Shown here: positions 1 through 8,960 of the stretch, piece after piece
Layout of the letters: the number at the start of each line of letters is the position of its first letter
Position numbering within the stretch: position 1 is the first letter of the stretch
Position numbers and translations under genes: made by a program
NCBI GenBank assembly: GCA_005883765.1
Contig: VBAQ01000066.1
Coordinates: 1 to 50,631 of the forward strand
Length of the DNA stretch: 50,631 nt
Direction: 5' to 3'
DNA from: Bacteroidota bacterium
GTDB taxonomy: Bacteria; Bacteroidota; Bacteroidia; Chitinophagales; Chitinophagaceae
The notes under the pieces: generated by a model
Told to the model about the DNA's origin: nothing
The model's database searches: none
The model's input: the letters and a program-made list of their open reading frames with translations, nothing else

Positions 1-81
1 CGGATCTACGGGCCACAGATTCAACAAGGCCTCGACAATTTGAAAACCTTGCTCGAAAAATCAGTGGTCAGAACTGATTAA
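1..81 (+). CDS. C-terminal tail of an unidentified protein (5' truncated)
   Basis: The first 26 codons are open in frame 1 and end at a TAA at 79-81. The visible tail reads as an amphipathic helix rich in Leu, Gln and Lys. It lies upstream of and in the same direction as the DeoR-type regulator, separated by 132 bp. Too little is present to name a family; a C-terminal helix of a small regulator or an enzyme is equally possible. Confidence 0.4.
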   Translation, partial: RIYGPQIQQGLDNLKTLLEKSVVRTD

Positions 82-213
82 GATCTCGTTAGTTATCGTC
101 TCAACTTGTCCCTTTCTGCCGATTTTTATAGAAAGAGTTGCATTTTTTTGCGGGAAAAATAATTTTTTTGTGAAGGTATTTGCCTATATTGCTTTTACTA
201 ACTGCTTCAGCGA

Positions 214-960
214 ATGCTTAAAAGAGAACGGCAATCGTTTATTTTACGCCAGGTCAATCTGCATAACAAAGTCCTTTCCTCTGACCTCAGCCAGGAGATG
301 AAGGTTTCAGAGGATACCATTCGCCGCGACCTCAATGAACTTTCTGAGAACGGAAAAATTATCAAGGTACATGGTGGCGCCCTGTCAAAATCTTTTCATC
401 TCTCTCTCAAGAATGCTAATGTCTATTCTCTTGATGAAAAGAAAACCATTGCGCACAAGGCTTCTCAACTCATCAAAGACGAGATGTTTGTTCTCACGAC
501 AGGAGGAACCACGATCATTGAGTTAGCAAAGGCACTCCCTTCCGAATTATCGGCGACGTTTATCACGGTCAGCCTACCTGTCGCATATGAATATATTCAT
601 CATCCCAATATCGAAGTGATATTTATCGGCGATAAGATATCCAAGAGTGCCCAGATATCGATCGGCGGGGAAGCCATATCAAAGATCAGACAGATAAAAG
701 CTGATCTCTGTTTCCTTGGCACCAATGCCATTGATATAAACAATGGGTTAACGGACAGTGATTGGGAAGTAGTGCAGGTAAAAAAAGCCATGATCGAATC
801 ATCAGAAAAAGTTATTTCCCTCGCCATTTCCGAAAAGTTGAACACAACCCAGCGAATAAAAATTTGTGAAGTGAGCGATATCGATGTATTGATAACGGAG
901 ATGGAGCCTTACAATGATCTATTGAAACCATATCATCAAGCAGGCATTGATATTTTATGA
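214..960 (+). CDS. DeoR/GlpR-family transcriptional regulator
   Basis: The 248-residue length is typical of the family. The first 55 residues form a winged helix-turn-helix of the DeoR type, with the recognition segment VSEDTIRRDLNEL followed by GKIIKVHGGAL. The rest is a DeoRC sensor domain, which in this family binds phosphorylated sugars; the TTGGTTI stretch near residue 95 is the usual phosphate-binding loop. Regulators of this family normally repress sugar-use genes until a sugar phosphate accumulates. The next gene on the same strand is a SusC receptor 52 bp away, so control of the SusC/SusD pair is a reasonable inference. The start is the ATG giving the canonical N-terminus; no Shine-Dalgarno sequence is visible. 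Confidence 0.88.
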   Translation: MLKRERQSFILRQVNLHNKVLSSDLSQEMKVSEDTIRRDLNELSENGKIIKVHGGALSKSFHLSLKNANVYSLDEKKTIAHKASQLIKDEMFVLTTGGTTIIELAKALPSELSATFITVSLPVAYEYIHHPNIEVIFIGDKISKSAQISIGGEAISKIRQIKADLCFLGTNAIDINNGLTDSDWEVVQVKKAMIESSEKVISLAISEKLNTTQRIKICEVSDIDVLITEMEPYNDLLKPYHQAGIDIL

Positions 961-1012
961 TCCATGTCATGAACGAAACCAAACATCATTTTCATCATTT
1001 AAAAACTGCTAT

Positions 1013-4000
1013 ATGACCCGAATCAAAAGAATAAGATCATTGAAATGGAAACACATTTCTTTTGTCTTGTTGCTACAACTATACAGCATGTGCCTGTTAG
1101 CGCAGGTAAATATCAGTGGCAAGGTAACGGATGCTGAAGGCAAGGGCCTTCCTGGTATCTCAGTATCGATCGCCAATACGAACTTTATAACGGCAACCGA
1201 TGTGAACGGTACATATACGATGAACGCAAATCTGCGTGCCGGCACTTATACGTTGCAGTTTTCGGGTGTAGGTTACAAAGCAAAATCGCAAACGATCCAG
1301 GTTGCTAACGAATCGTCTTATAAGGCGGATGCCCAATTGGCAGAAGATGTTTTAGGGATGGAGGAAGTCATTGTAACCGGTGTGTCGGCAGGAACAACCC
1401 GGAAGCAATTGGGAAATTATATCAGTACGGTGAAAGCCGATCAGCTCACCAAAGGTGCTACCAGCAATGTGCTGACGGCGTTGCAGGGCAAAACTGCAGG
1501 AGCACAGATCATTCAAAACAATGGTGATCCCGCAGGTGGCGTCTCAGTTCGGTTACGCGGCATCAGTTCTATTTTATCTTCATCAGAACCACTTTACATT
1601 GTTGACGGAGTCATTGTGAACAATGCGACAAACAGGGTTACCAATACTCAAAATTCTTATGATGGGGCAACTTTCGTTGGAACGATTGGACAAAATCGGC
1701 TGGCCGATATTAATCCTGCTGATATTGATCACATAGAAGTATTAAATGGTGCGGCAGCAGCGGCTATTTATGGCTCAAGAGCAAACGCAGGCGTGGTACA
1801 GATTTTTACAAAAAGAGGATTGGGTGGTGCCCCTGTTATAAATTTCTCAACCAGTGTAATGGTAAGTCATCTCCGCAATAAAATAGATGTGAATAAGGCA
1901 CCTACAAAATTTGGTGGCCCGACTGATGGCGTTGGAGCTTTTACGCAGGACATTATCACCCTTGTAGGAACTCCAGCCGCACTGCTTACCAATACTACTC
2001 CTGTTACACGATACGATTACCAGGATTATATTTTTCAAACGGGCATTGGTACCGACAATAATGTTTCAGTAAGTGGCGGCACAGACAAAACAAAATATTA
2101 TCTCTCCGGTTCTTATTACTACAATCAAGGAATTATTAAGAATACTGATTACAGAAGATTTAGTTTCCGGGCAAATATTGATCAGACATTGAATCGCTGG
2201 CTTAGTTTCAGTTTGGGATTAAATTATATTAACAGTGCCTCAAAAGAAAAACCTGATGGCAATTCGTTCTTTTCGCCAATGAATTCCGTTACCATTATTG
2301 GCAATTTTCACGATCTCTGGACGAGAGATGCAAACGGAAATTTAAAAGCGGTTGGTGAAAGAGGTCGTGTCAACCCGGTTTCTGTTATAGAAGATTTTAA
2401 GCAAAGAGAAGAGACCAATCGGCTCATTGCTGCCCTGGGTATGAAATTAAAACCTATCAAAGGATTGACATTTGACTATACACTTGGGATCGATAATTAT
2501 GGGCAGAATGGAACAACGTACATGCCACCATTTGCCTATAATGTAAACACGGCATTTTTTGGCGGCGGTGCTACATTGGATCCCACTCTAAATGGTTATA
2601 CAAGCACTGGTAATGATATTTTCTTCCAGATCAATAATGAATTGAACGGTACTTATCAATTCAATATTACAAGTGACATTGGTTCAACGACACAAATCGG
2701 CTATTCAGTGCAATATGAAAAGAATAAATATGCATTGTTGCAGGGTCGCGGATTAGCACCATTCATTGAAACTATAAACGGGGCAAGCACTCCTTTGCAA
2801 AGTGTAGATGATCGAAGTGAGATTTCTATATCAGGCGCTTATCTTCAACAAAATTTCCGTATCAAAAATAGATTGTTCCTAACCGGTGCGATTCGTTTGG
2901 ACGGTTCTTCTGTTTTTGGCGAGGATCAACGTAACCAGGTTTATTATAAAGCTAGTGGCAGCTATCTTTTATCGGACATTAAATTTTGGCAAAGAAGTAT
3001 GCCGTGGTGGAATACAGCAAAATTACGCATTGCTTACGGTGAATCCGGAAATCTTACGGGTATCGGTGCTTATGATCGCCTCAATACATATAGCAGCAAT
3101 TCATATTTAGGTAGAATTGCTCTGTCGGGTAATACACGCCTTGCGAACGAAAATGTGAAACCTGAAAGGCAAAAAGAACTAGAGGTGGGGACGGATATGT
3201 CATTTTTCAAAGATAGAATCACCGTGCAATTCAATGTATATCATAAACGTGTTGAAGATCTTTTGATCAACAGGCAGATTGCTCCGACAACCGGATATTC
3301 AAGCTTGCTCGATAATTTTGGTTCGCTTGAAAATAATGGTTTTGAAATTGTATTGGGAGGATCGCCCATTGCTAAAAAAGATCTTCAGTGGGATGCAACA
3401 TTAATTTACAACCACAATCGTAATAAAGTATTGGAAGTTGGTCCTGCACTAACTCTCATCAGTACTACAACAGGCGCTCCTGTTGCTCTGCTGGAAGGTT
3501 ATCCAATAGGAGTATTCTACGGAACTTTCTTTGCTGTTGATGCCGGCGGGGCTCTTGTAAAAAATACTTCCGGAATTCCGCAAATAGAAAAAGGAATTCA
3601 GAATTCGGCAGTTTCATACACGCCGCAGCGGGGTGTAAATGGATTACCAACTGGAACTACTTTAAGAAAAGTAATCGGTGATCCCAATCCTGACTATACA
3701 GCTACATTAACTAATGACCTTACCTATAAAAGGTTTGGATTGCATATACAATTGGACGCAGTGCAGGGCGTTGATGTTTTTAATGCAGACTTTAGAACAA
3801 GACAGGGAGTTGGAAATGGTAAGGTAGCGGAACAGGAAGATCTTGGGCAAATACCCCGTGGATATATTCTCGGTGTTTACCAGATTGAGCAATGGCGTGT
3901 TGATGATGGCTCATTTGTAAAGCTTCGTGAAGTATCATTGAGCTATAGCCTTGGAAAATTTAAATTTTTTAAAGACCTCGTGGTAAGTGTGAGTGGCCGC

Positions 4001-4153
4001 AATCTCATTTCATGGGACAATTATAAAGGGTATGACCCCGAAGTAAATTCGGGCGGGCAGAGCACTTTGCTCAGAGGAATTGATTTTGGTTCCGTGCCCA
4101 TCCCCCGAACTTTTAAATTGGGAATTGCCGCTAAACAAAAATCATTGGTATGA
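1013..4153 (+). CDS. SusC/RagA-family TonB-linked outer membrane receptor
   Basis: This is the outer-membrane transporter of a SusCD pair, which imports oligosaccharides or other large nutrients using TonB energy. From the ATG at 1013 it has 1046 residues: a basic N-terminus and signal peptide (about 1-31), a CarboxypepD_reg-like domain (about 33-110), then a TonB-box-like MEEVIVTG segment, the plug, and a large barrel with typical SusC sequences up to the C-terminus. An in-frame start at 947 is possible, but it would overlap the deoR-like gene and place 22 extra residues before the signal peptide, so 1013 is preferred. Its TGA shares four bases with the SusD start. The substrate cannot be read from the sequence; no glycoside hydrolase is adjacent. 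Confidence 0.92.
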   Translation: MTRIKRIRSLKWKHISFVLLLQLYSMCLLAQVNISGKVTDAEGKGLPGISVSIANTNFITATDVNGTYTMNANLRAGTYTLQFSGVGYKAKSQTIQVANESSYKADAQLAEDVLGMEEVIVTGVSAGTTRKQLGNYISTVKADQLTKGATSNVLTALQGKTAGAQIIQNNGDPAGGVSVRLRGISSILSSSEPLYIVDGVIVNNATNRVTNTQNSYDGATFVGTIGQNRLADINPADIDHIEVLNGAAAAAIYGSRANAGVVQIFTKRGLGGAPVINFSTSVMVSHLRNKIDVNKAPTKFGGPTDGVGAFTQDIITLVGTPAALLTNTTPVTRYDYQDYIFQTGIGTDNNVSVSGGTDKTKYYLSGSYYYNQGIIKNTDYRRFSFRANIDQTLNRWLSFSLGLNYINSASKEKPDGNSFFSPMNSVTIIGNFHDLWTRDANGNLKAVGERGRVNPVSVIEDFKQREETNRLIAALGMKLKPIKGLTFDYTLGIDNYGQNGTTYMPPFAYNVNTAFFGGGATLDPTLNGYTSTGNDIFFQINNELNGTYQFNITSDIGSTTQIGYSVQYEKNKYALLQGRGLAPFIETINGASTPLQSVDDRSEISISGAYLQQNFRIKNRLFLTGAIRLDGSSVFGEDQRNQVYYKASGSYLLSDIKFWQRSMPWWNTAKLRIAYGESGNLTGIGAYDRLNTYSSNSYLGRIALSGNTRLANENVKPERQKELEVGTDMSFFKDRITVQFNVYHKRVEDLLINRQIAPTTGYSSLLDNFGSLENNGFEIVLGGSPIAKKDLQWDATLIYNHNRNKVLEVGPALTLISTTTGAPVALLEGYPIGVFYGTFFAVDAGGALVKNTSGIPQIEKGIQNSAVSYTPQRGVNGLPTGTTLRKVIGDPNPDYTATLTNDLTYKRFGLHIQLDAVQGVDVFNADFRTRQGVGNGKVAEQEDLGQIPRGYILGVYQIEQWRVDDGSFVKLREVSLSYSLGKFKFFKDLVVSVSGRNLISWDNYKGYDPEVNSGGQSTLLRGIDFGSVPIPRTFKLGIAAKQKSLV

Positions 4154-5439
4154 AAAAATATTTAATCAAAATAATGGGGCTTGGGTTGATAATTTTTTTG
4201 TTTCTTTCGGAAACATCGTGCAAAAAAAATTATACAAATCCAACGGCAGTACCAGAAGCGCAGGCCTTCGGCTCGCCACAGGCAATGACAGGAGTGGCGA
4301 TAGGCTTACAGCGCTTGTATACCGCTGGTCGCGGAAGCTCTTTATATAATCGTGTTTCAATAAATGGATTACTGACAAGTGAACTGATAGTTTTGAACCA
4401 GGGTAACACGGGGGAGTACCAACTGCAGTTAGGGAGCGGCTCTGTTGATGGTACTAATTCATTGATGGGCGGATTATGGACAACCAGCAACAAGATGATC
4501 TTTGATGCGGACAATGTGATTAACAACGCGGCAAATCTTGGAGACAAAAATTATGCAAGCGGGTTAATTGGGTATGCAACAATATTTAAAGCTTTGGCAA
4601 TTGGTGATCTTGCTATGTTCTGGGAAAAAGTTCCCGCGGGCATTGGGCAAAATGTAAGTTTCACAGACAGGGCGCAAGGTTTTACTGCTGCAGTGGCAGC
4701 TATAGATAATGCCCTTACAGCTATTACCGCAAATCCTATTTCATCTGGATTTCTAACAAATCTCCCGGGCGGTATTGATATACCGAATACGCTCCATGCA
4801 CTAAAAGCCCGCTTTTCAATTTTCCTTGGCACTAACGCGCAGGCGTTAACGGAAGCTAATGCTGCGAGCCTTACAGTTAAATCAACATTCAATTTTACTA
4901 CTGTCAATTTGAATCCGATCTTTGAAACAGCAACTTCTACCAACAATGTAACGGCTGTGAGTAACGTTAATACTTTGGGTCTGCCTGCCGGTTTGCAACC
5001 AGATCCTTCTGATCAGAGATTGCCTTTTTACACGACCACCGCATATGCATCAAAGATCAAAGGCTTTGCCGCGGCATCAACAACACCGTGGCCGGTGTAT
5101 TTGCCCGGCGAAATGACATTAATAAAAGCAGAAGCGTATACCAGGCAGAATGATCTTGTCAATGGTTTGATCGAATTGAACAAAGTGGTGACAAAACAAC
5201 CAGCGAGCGACCCTTATGGTGTTGGCGCGGGGTTGGCACCCGTAGCGGGATTGACGCAGGCCCAGATCTTAGACGAGATCTATCGACAGCGCTGCATCGA
5301 GTTATTTATATCGGGTCTAAAATTAGAGGACATGCGCAGGTTCGGAAGGCCTAATTCGGAAAAGAAAAGAAATTTTTTACCCTATCCATTTTTAGAAAGA
5401 GATAATAATCCAAATACCCCTCCTGACCCCGCATTCTAA
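4150..5439 (+). CDS. SusD/RagB-family nutrient-binding lipoprotein
   Basis: SusD partner of the preceding receptor, anchored by lipid to the outer membrane and acting as a lid over the SusC barrel. The N-terminus has a hydrophobic signal followed by SETSCKK, with Cys24 the likely lipidated residue, although the residue at -3 is not the usual Leu. The 429 residues are shorter than common SusD proteins (about 500-600). The C-terminal part shows the usual SusD pattern, including ILDEIYRQRCIELFISGLKLEDMRRFGR. The start overlaps the SusC stop as ATGA, which means translational coupling. A strong terminator follows at 5465-5496. Confidence 0.88.
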   Translation: MKKYLIKIMGLGLIIFLFLSETSCKKNYTNPTAVPEAQAFGSPQAMTGVAIGLQRLYTAGRGSSLYNRVSINGLLTSELIVLNQGNTGEYQLQLGSGSVDGTNSLMGGLWTTSNKMIFDADNVINNAANLGDKNYASGLIGYATIFKALAIGDLAMFWEKVPAGIGQNVSFTDRAQGFTAAVAAIDNALTAITANPISSGFLTNLPGGIDIPNTLHALKARFSIFLGTNAQALTEANAASLTVKSTFNFTTVNLNPIFETATSTNNVTAVSNVNTLGLPAGLQPDPSDQRLPFYTTTAYASKIKGFAAASTTPWPVYLPGEMTLIKAEAYTRQNDLVNGLIELNKVVTKQPASDPYGVGAGLAPVAGLTQAQILDEIYRQRCIELFISGLKLEDMRRFGRPNSEKKRNFLPYPFLERDNNPNTPPDPAF

Positions 5440-5464
5440 CTTTTCTCATAGAGCAATCAAAATC

Positions 5465-5496
5465 GGGTTGCCTTTTTTAAGGCAGCCCCTTTTTTT
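5465..5496 (+). terminator. Rho-independent terminator after SusD
   Basis: A 10-bp stem with one G-U pair (GGGTTGCCTT with AAGGCAGCCC, 5465-5488) is followed by a run of seven T at 5490-5496. It closes the SusC/SusD unit. Confidence 0.85.
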
Positions 5497-5573
5497 GCTT
5501 CGTTCTCATCTCTGCAGGACTCATAGGAAGAATTAATGACTCGTATTTCTCCCGTGCAACGATATACTCACTT

Positions 5574-6158
5574 ATGTTGTCAAACGACAACAGGATAATG
5601 GATTACTACAAACTCGTGAAGAATTGCCTGAAAGGGAGACCTGACGCTCAGCGCCAGTTGTATGATCATTTTGCGGATACTATGCTCGGCGTGTGTTATC
5701 GCTACACCAAATCCACTAAGGACGCGGAGGATATTTTGCAGGAAGGCTTTGTAAAAGTTTTTTTTAGCCTGAAACAATATCGCCACGATGGCGAGTTGGG
5801 TGCATGGATCAGGAGAATAATGGTGACGACCGCGTTAAATTTTTTAAAACGCAACCGCAATTATCGTGATCAAATGTATTTTCTGCCGGAGCATTTGCAC
5901 CCAGTGGTCAACGATGGTCCTGTCGTGATGCTGCAGGCAAAAGAACTGGCCGACCTGATCAGGCAATTGCCACCCGGATATCAAACCATTTTTAACCTTC
6001 ATGCTATTGAAGGTTATTCTCATGTAGAAATAGGCGAGCTCCTGGGAATTACCGACGGCACGTCACGTTCACAGTATGCAAGAGCAAGAGCCTTGCTGAT
6101 CAGCTGGCTTCAAAATTATCCTGTCGATAATAAAAAAGAAAATTATGGCAGCAAATGA
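5574..6158 (+). CDS. ECF-type RNA polymerase sigma-70 factor
   Basis: A 194-residue ECF sigma factor. Region 2 covers FADTMLGVCYRYTKSTKDAEDILQ and the following WIRRIMVTTALNFLKR segment. Region 4 covers the stretch around LPPGYQTIFNLHAIEGYSHVEIG and the GTSRSQYARAR recognition helix. An in-frame ATG at 5598 gives the more typical start MDYYKLVKNCLKG and may be the real one. The 3' end overlaps the next gene by 14 bp, the normal arrangement for a sigma factor and its membrane anti-sigma protein. Confidence 0.93.
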   Translation: MLSNDNRIMDYYKLVKNCLKGRPDAQRQLYDHFADTMLGVCYRYTKSTKDAEDILQEGFVKVFFSLKQYRHDGELGAWIRRIMVTTALNFLKRNRNYRDQMYFLPEHLHPVVNDGPVVMLQAKELADLIRQLPPGYQTIFNLHAIEGYSHVEIGELLGITDGTSRSQYARARALLISWLQNYPVDNKKENYGSK

Positions 6159-7617
6159 ATTTGAAAAAAATGTGAGAGGAGTCATGGATGAATTTAAGAT
6201 TCACCCATCGGATGAGGTTTGGCCCAGGGTTGAACAAAGGATCAGGAAGGAAAAGCGAAAAAGGAGGATCATTTTCTTTTTCCTTTTTGCCTGCATTGGC
6301 CTGGCTCTCGGTGGCTATGGAATCTATAATTATTACGGCAGGCAAAATGTGGAGGCGCAGATCGGAACTGCGAAGAACGATCAGAAGATACAAGGCACAA
6401 GAGACAAGGTACAAGGCACAAGTGACAAGGGACAAGGCACAAGTGACAAGGGACAAAGCAACAACACTGAAAATATCAAGAATAAGGACCGGGCTAACGC
6501 AACGAACAAAACAAATATTTCCTCTGTGGTGATTAAATCAAATAGAAACCCAAGTGGTGATAAAAAGGTAGTTCATAAAAACATCTGCAATAAGAGAGTC
6601 AGCCAGGCTGTTGCGAGTATGAATAGAAAGATCACATCACCGCGAACTAACGAGGAACAAAAGGAAAATGATAAGAGAAACATTACAGATCGCATGGACC
6701 GCAAAGATATTTCGGTCGATAAAAACAAATCGGTTGTAGCAGACACCAGCGGCCAAAAACTAACATTCCAACCAACCGAAAAAAATGTTACAGTGAATTT
6801 CGCCGCTGACACCACTGCATTAACAAAGCAAGAAAAGAAAAAAGACGAAGAAATAGTGCCAGGGCAGAAATCAAAAAGCCGCGATCAAAATTTTAGGAAA
6901 TTGAAATGGGTAATAAGTTTTTCGGCGGGCTCATCAACGATTACGCAAGATCGTTTTTCCTTTAAAGGTACTCTTTACGCAAATTCAGCTTCTTATAGCA
7001 CGCCCGGAACTCCGACAGGAGGTGGGCCAGGGGTTTTCTATTCCCCATCACCTAACCGATCTGCCTTCGCTTTTAAAACAGGAGTTAGTCTTGCGAAAGA
7101 TATTTCTCCGCGGAGTAGTCTATCAGTAGGCCTTGCATATAGTGACCTGGGCGATCGGATTCGAATTGGATCAAAGCAAGGTAGCGGCCTGCAGTCAACC
7201 AATTCGTCTAGCCCCGTTTATTATAGCGGCGCCCCGCAAAATACATATGCCGATCATTTCCACTTTATCGAATTGCCGGTGATTTATGAGTGGCGCATCA
7301 ACAAAAATACCAATCGTTATTTTTCATTGAGCGGAGGCGCTTCCACAACCTATCTGCTTTCAACAAATGCACTTGTCTATGATACCACGCTGTCTGGTAT
7401 TTATTATCATAATAAATCTCTATTCACGCGAACCCATTTCAATTTTCTGTCGGGCATATCATACCATTTTACATCGGGAAAAGGGCTTGAACTTAATCTG
7501 GGTCCGAAATTTTCCTTTGACGTCACCAGACTCATAAAGAGCAATCTCGATGAAAGAAAGTATTTTTTGTATAGCGGAGTTGAAGCCCGGATATTTTTTG
7601 AGAGAAAGAAAAGGTAA
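6145..7617 (+). CDS. Anti-sigma-like protein with inner-membrane helix and C-terminal outer-membrane barrel
   Basis: The 490 residues read in order as: a cytoplasmic head (1-41) with the HPSDEVWPRVEQRI motif common in Bacteroidota anti-sigma proteins; one hydrophobic helix (about 42-64); a hydrophilic, Lys/Asn/Thr-rich linker (about 65-250) that holds three 7-residue repeats at 83-103; and a C-terminal region (about 252-490) of alternating beta strands typical of PorT/OMP_b-brl barrels. There is no signal peptide, so the protein appears to cross the inner membrane and insert in the outer membrane. It overlaps the sigma gene by 14 bp. The layout matches the dual-membrane-spanning anti-sigma factors (Dma) reported in Bacteroides. 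The likely role is direct sensing of outer-membrane state, with release of the upstream ECF sigma factor. Confidence 0.8.
   Translation: MAANEFEKNVRGVMDEFKIHPSDEVWPRVEQRIRKEKRKRRIIFFFLFACIGLALGGYGIYNYYGRQNVEAQIGTAKNDQKIQGTRDKVQGTSDKGQGTSDKGQSNNTENIKNKDRANATNKTNISSVVIKSNRNPSGDKKVVHKNICNKRVSQAVASMNRKITSPRTNEEQKENDKRNITDRMDRKDISVDKNKSVVADTSGQKLTFQPTEKNVTVNFAADTTALTKQEKKKDEEIVPGQKSKSRDQNFRKLKWVISFSAGSSTITQDRFSFKGTLYANSASYSTPGTPTGGGPGVFYSPSPNRSAFAFKTGVSLAKDISPRSSLSVGLAYSDLGDRIRIGSKQGSGLQSTNSSSPVYYSGAPQNTYADHFHFIELPVIYEWRINKNTNRYFSLSGGASTTYLLSTNALVYDTTLSGIYYHNKSLFTRTHFNFLSGISYHFTSGKGLELNLGPKFSFDVTRLIKSNLDERKYFLYSGVEARIFFERKKR
6390..6452 (+). repeat. Three tandem 21-bp repeats inside the anti-sigma linker
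   Basis: Three consecutive 21-nt units (6390-6410, 6411-6431, 6432-6452) differ at only a few positions and encode QGT(R/S)DK(V/G). A fourth, degenerate partial copy follows. Because 21 is a multiple of three, copy-number change would alter linker length without breaking the frame. Confidence 0.9.
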
Positions 7618-7665
7618 TTCCCCCTGGACGTGCCCGGAAAAAAAATTTTTAAAAATTCGCCACGC

Positions 7666-7702
7666 TCAGGCAACGCTTTTTCTTAAATGGTTGTCAGCCT
7701 GA
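7666..7702 (+). other. Imperfect inverted repeat in the leader of the LVIVD gene
   Basis: TCAGGC-AAC at 7666 pairs with GTT and GCCTGA ending at 7702, leaving a four-base bulge. It sits 14 bp before the ATG at 7716 and is followed by a short A run, so it is not a standard terminator. It could be a leader hairpin or an operator half-site pair. Confidence 0.3.
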
Positions 7703-7715
7703 AAAAATAACTGTT

Positions 7716-8951
7716 ATGAAAAAGATTCCTCTTGTTGTGTTTTGCTTCTCAGTATTTATTTTGCAAAGCTGTTTAAAGGATAAACTCACACACACCTATA
7801 CTTTGTTTATTCCTGTATATAAGAGTAAGGACGAAGTATATGCTAATATAAAAAGCAATCCACCCAGGACGATCGAGTCACCGGGCAAAATTTTTCTGTA
7901 TGGTAATTATGTTTTTCTCAACGAAACTGATAAGGGTGTTCACATAATCGACAATAGCGATCCTGCAAAACCGGTTGAAAAAGCTTTCATCGATATTCCG
8001 GGTAACCTCGATATTGCTGTTAAAGGCAATATTTTGTACGCCGATATGTACAAAGACCTTTTGGTCATAGACATTTCAAACCCTTTGCAGGCAAAGTTCT
8101 TAAAGTATGTTCCCAATATTTTTCCCGAACGTTACTATCCAGGTGGATTTATTGCAGACAACAGCAGGATTATCGTCGATTGGATAAAAAAAGACACCAC
8201 TGTTAACCTACTTCAGCCTTCGGGAAATTATATTGTTTATGGTGCTTTCTTACAATCTTCTGTTGGTGCAGTGCCGACCGCAGCTCCGTCGATACCCGGT
8301 ATTTCCGGTTCAATGGCTCGATTCACAATTGTGAATGATCACATATATGCTGTGAACAACCATTCCCTCGAACCCGTTTCAATTGCAAATCCCTCAGAGC
8401 CGATTGCCGGCACTCTAATCAGCGCTGGCTTTGATATTGAAACCATTTATCCATTTAAAAATAAATTGTTTCTTGGATCAATGGAGGGTCTATACATTTA
8501 TGATATTTCCAATCCTGATAATCCTGTGAAAGAAGGAACATTTACACATGCCCGGGCCTGCGATCCCGTAATTGCCGACAACGACTATGCTTATGTAACG
8601 CTGAGAGAAGGCACTAGCTGTGGTCCTACTTCAAATGAACTTGATGTCGTTAGTGTGCAAAATCTTCAATTGCCCTCATTGATAAAAACGTATGCGATGA
8701 CGGGTCCGTATGGATTGGCAAAAGATAACAATTTGCTTTTTGTCTGCGATGGGAAGGACGGGTTAAAAATGTATGACGCTACCAACCCCCCAAATATCAT
8801 TTTGAAGAAGCATGTCATAGGACTCGAAACTTATGACGCCATTGCCTGGAACAGAAATCTGATTGTTGTGGCAAAAGACGGATTGTACCAATTCGATTAC
8901 AGCGATCCAAATGATCTAATTCAAAGAAGCAAACTAACTGTTAACCGTTAA
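7716..8951 (+). CDS. LVIVD-repeat lipoprotein
   Basis: A 411-residue lipoprotein. The signal ends in FILQSC with Cys19 as the lipidation site. The body repeats a pattern of beta-propeller blades: the GVHIIDNSDPAKPV, DLLVIDISNPLQAK, GLYIYDISNPDNPV and GLKMYDATNPPNI segments are LVIVD repeats, found in surface or periplasmic propellers. It lies 98 bp after the barrel-type anti-sigma gene and 9 bp before the next small exported protein, on the same strand. No enzymatic motif is visible; a binding or scaffold role at the outer membrane is likely. Confidence 0.82.
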   Translation: MKKIPLVVFCFSVFILQSCLKDKLTHTYTLFIPVYKSKDEVYANIKSNPPRTIESPGKIFLYGNYVFLNETDKGVHIIDNSDPAKPVEKAFIDIPGNLDIAVKGNILYADMYKDLLVIDISNPLQAKFLKYVPNIFPERYYPGGFIADNSRIIVDWIKKDTTVNLLQPSGNYIVYGAFLQSSVGAVPTAAPSIPGISGSMARFTIVNDHIYAVNNHSLEPVSIANPSEPIAGTLISAGFDIETIYPFKNKLFLGSMEGLYIYDISNPDNPVKEGTFTHARACDPVIADNDYAYVTLREGTSCGPTSNELDVVSVQNLQLPSLIKTYAMTGPYGLAKDNNLLFVCDGKDGLKMYDATNPPNIILKKHVIGLETYDAIAWNRNLIVVAKDGLYQFDYSDPNDLIQRSKLTVNR

Positions 8952-8960
8952 AGCCAGTAT

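Noticed and set aside
947-1012. Longer start for the SusC gene at 947
   Set aside because: It would overlap the regulator gene and push the signal peptide 22 residues inward; the ATG at 1013 gives a normal signal.
6100-6456. 118-codon minus-strand frame with repeated LVTCAL-type segments
   Set aside because: It is the shadow of the 21-bp repeats inside the anti-sigma linker on the opposite strand.
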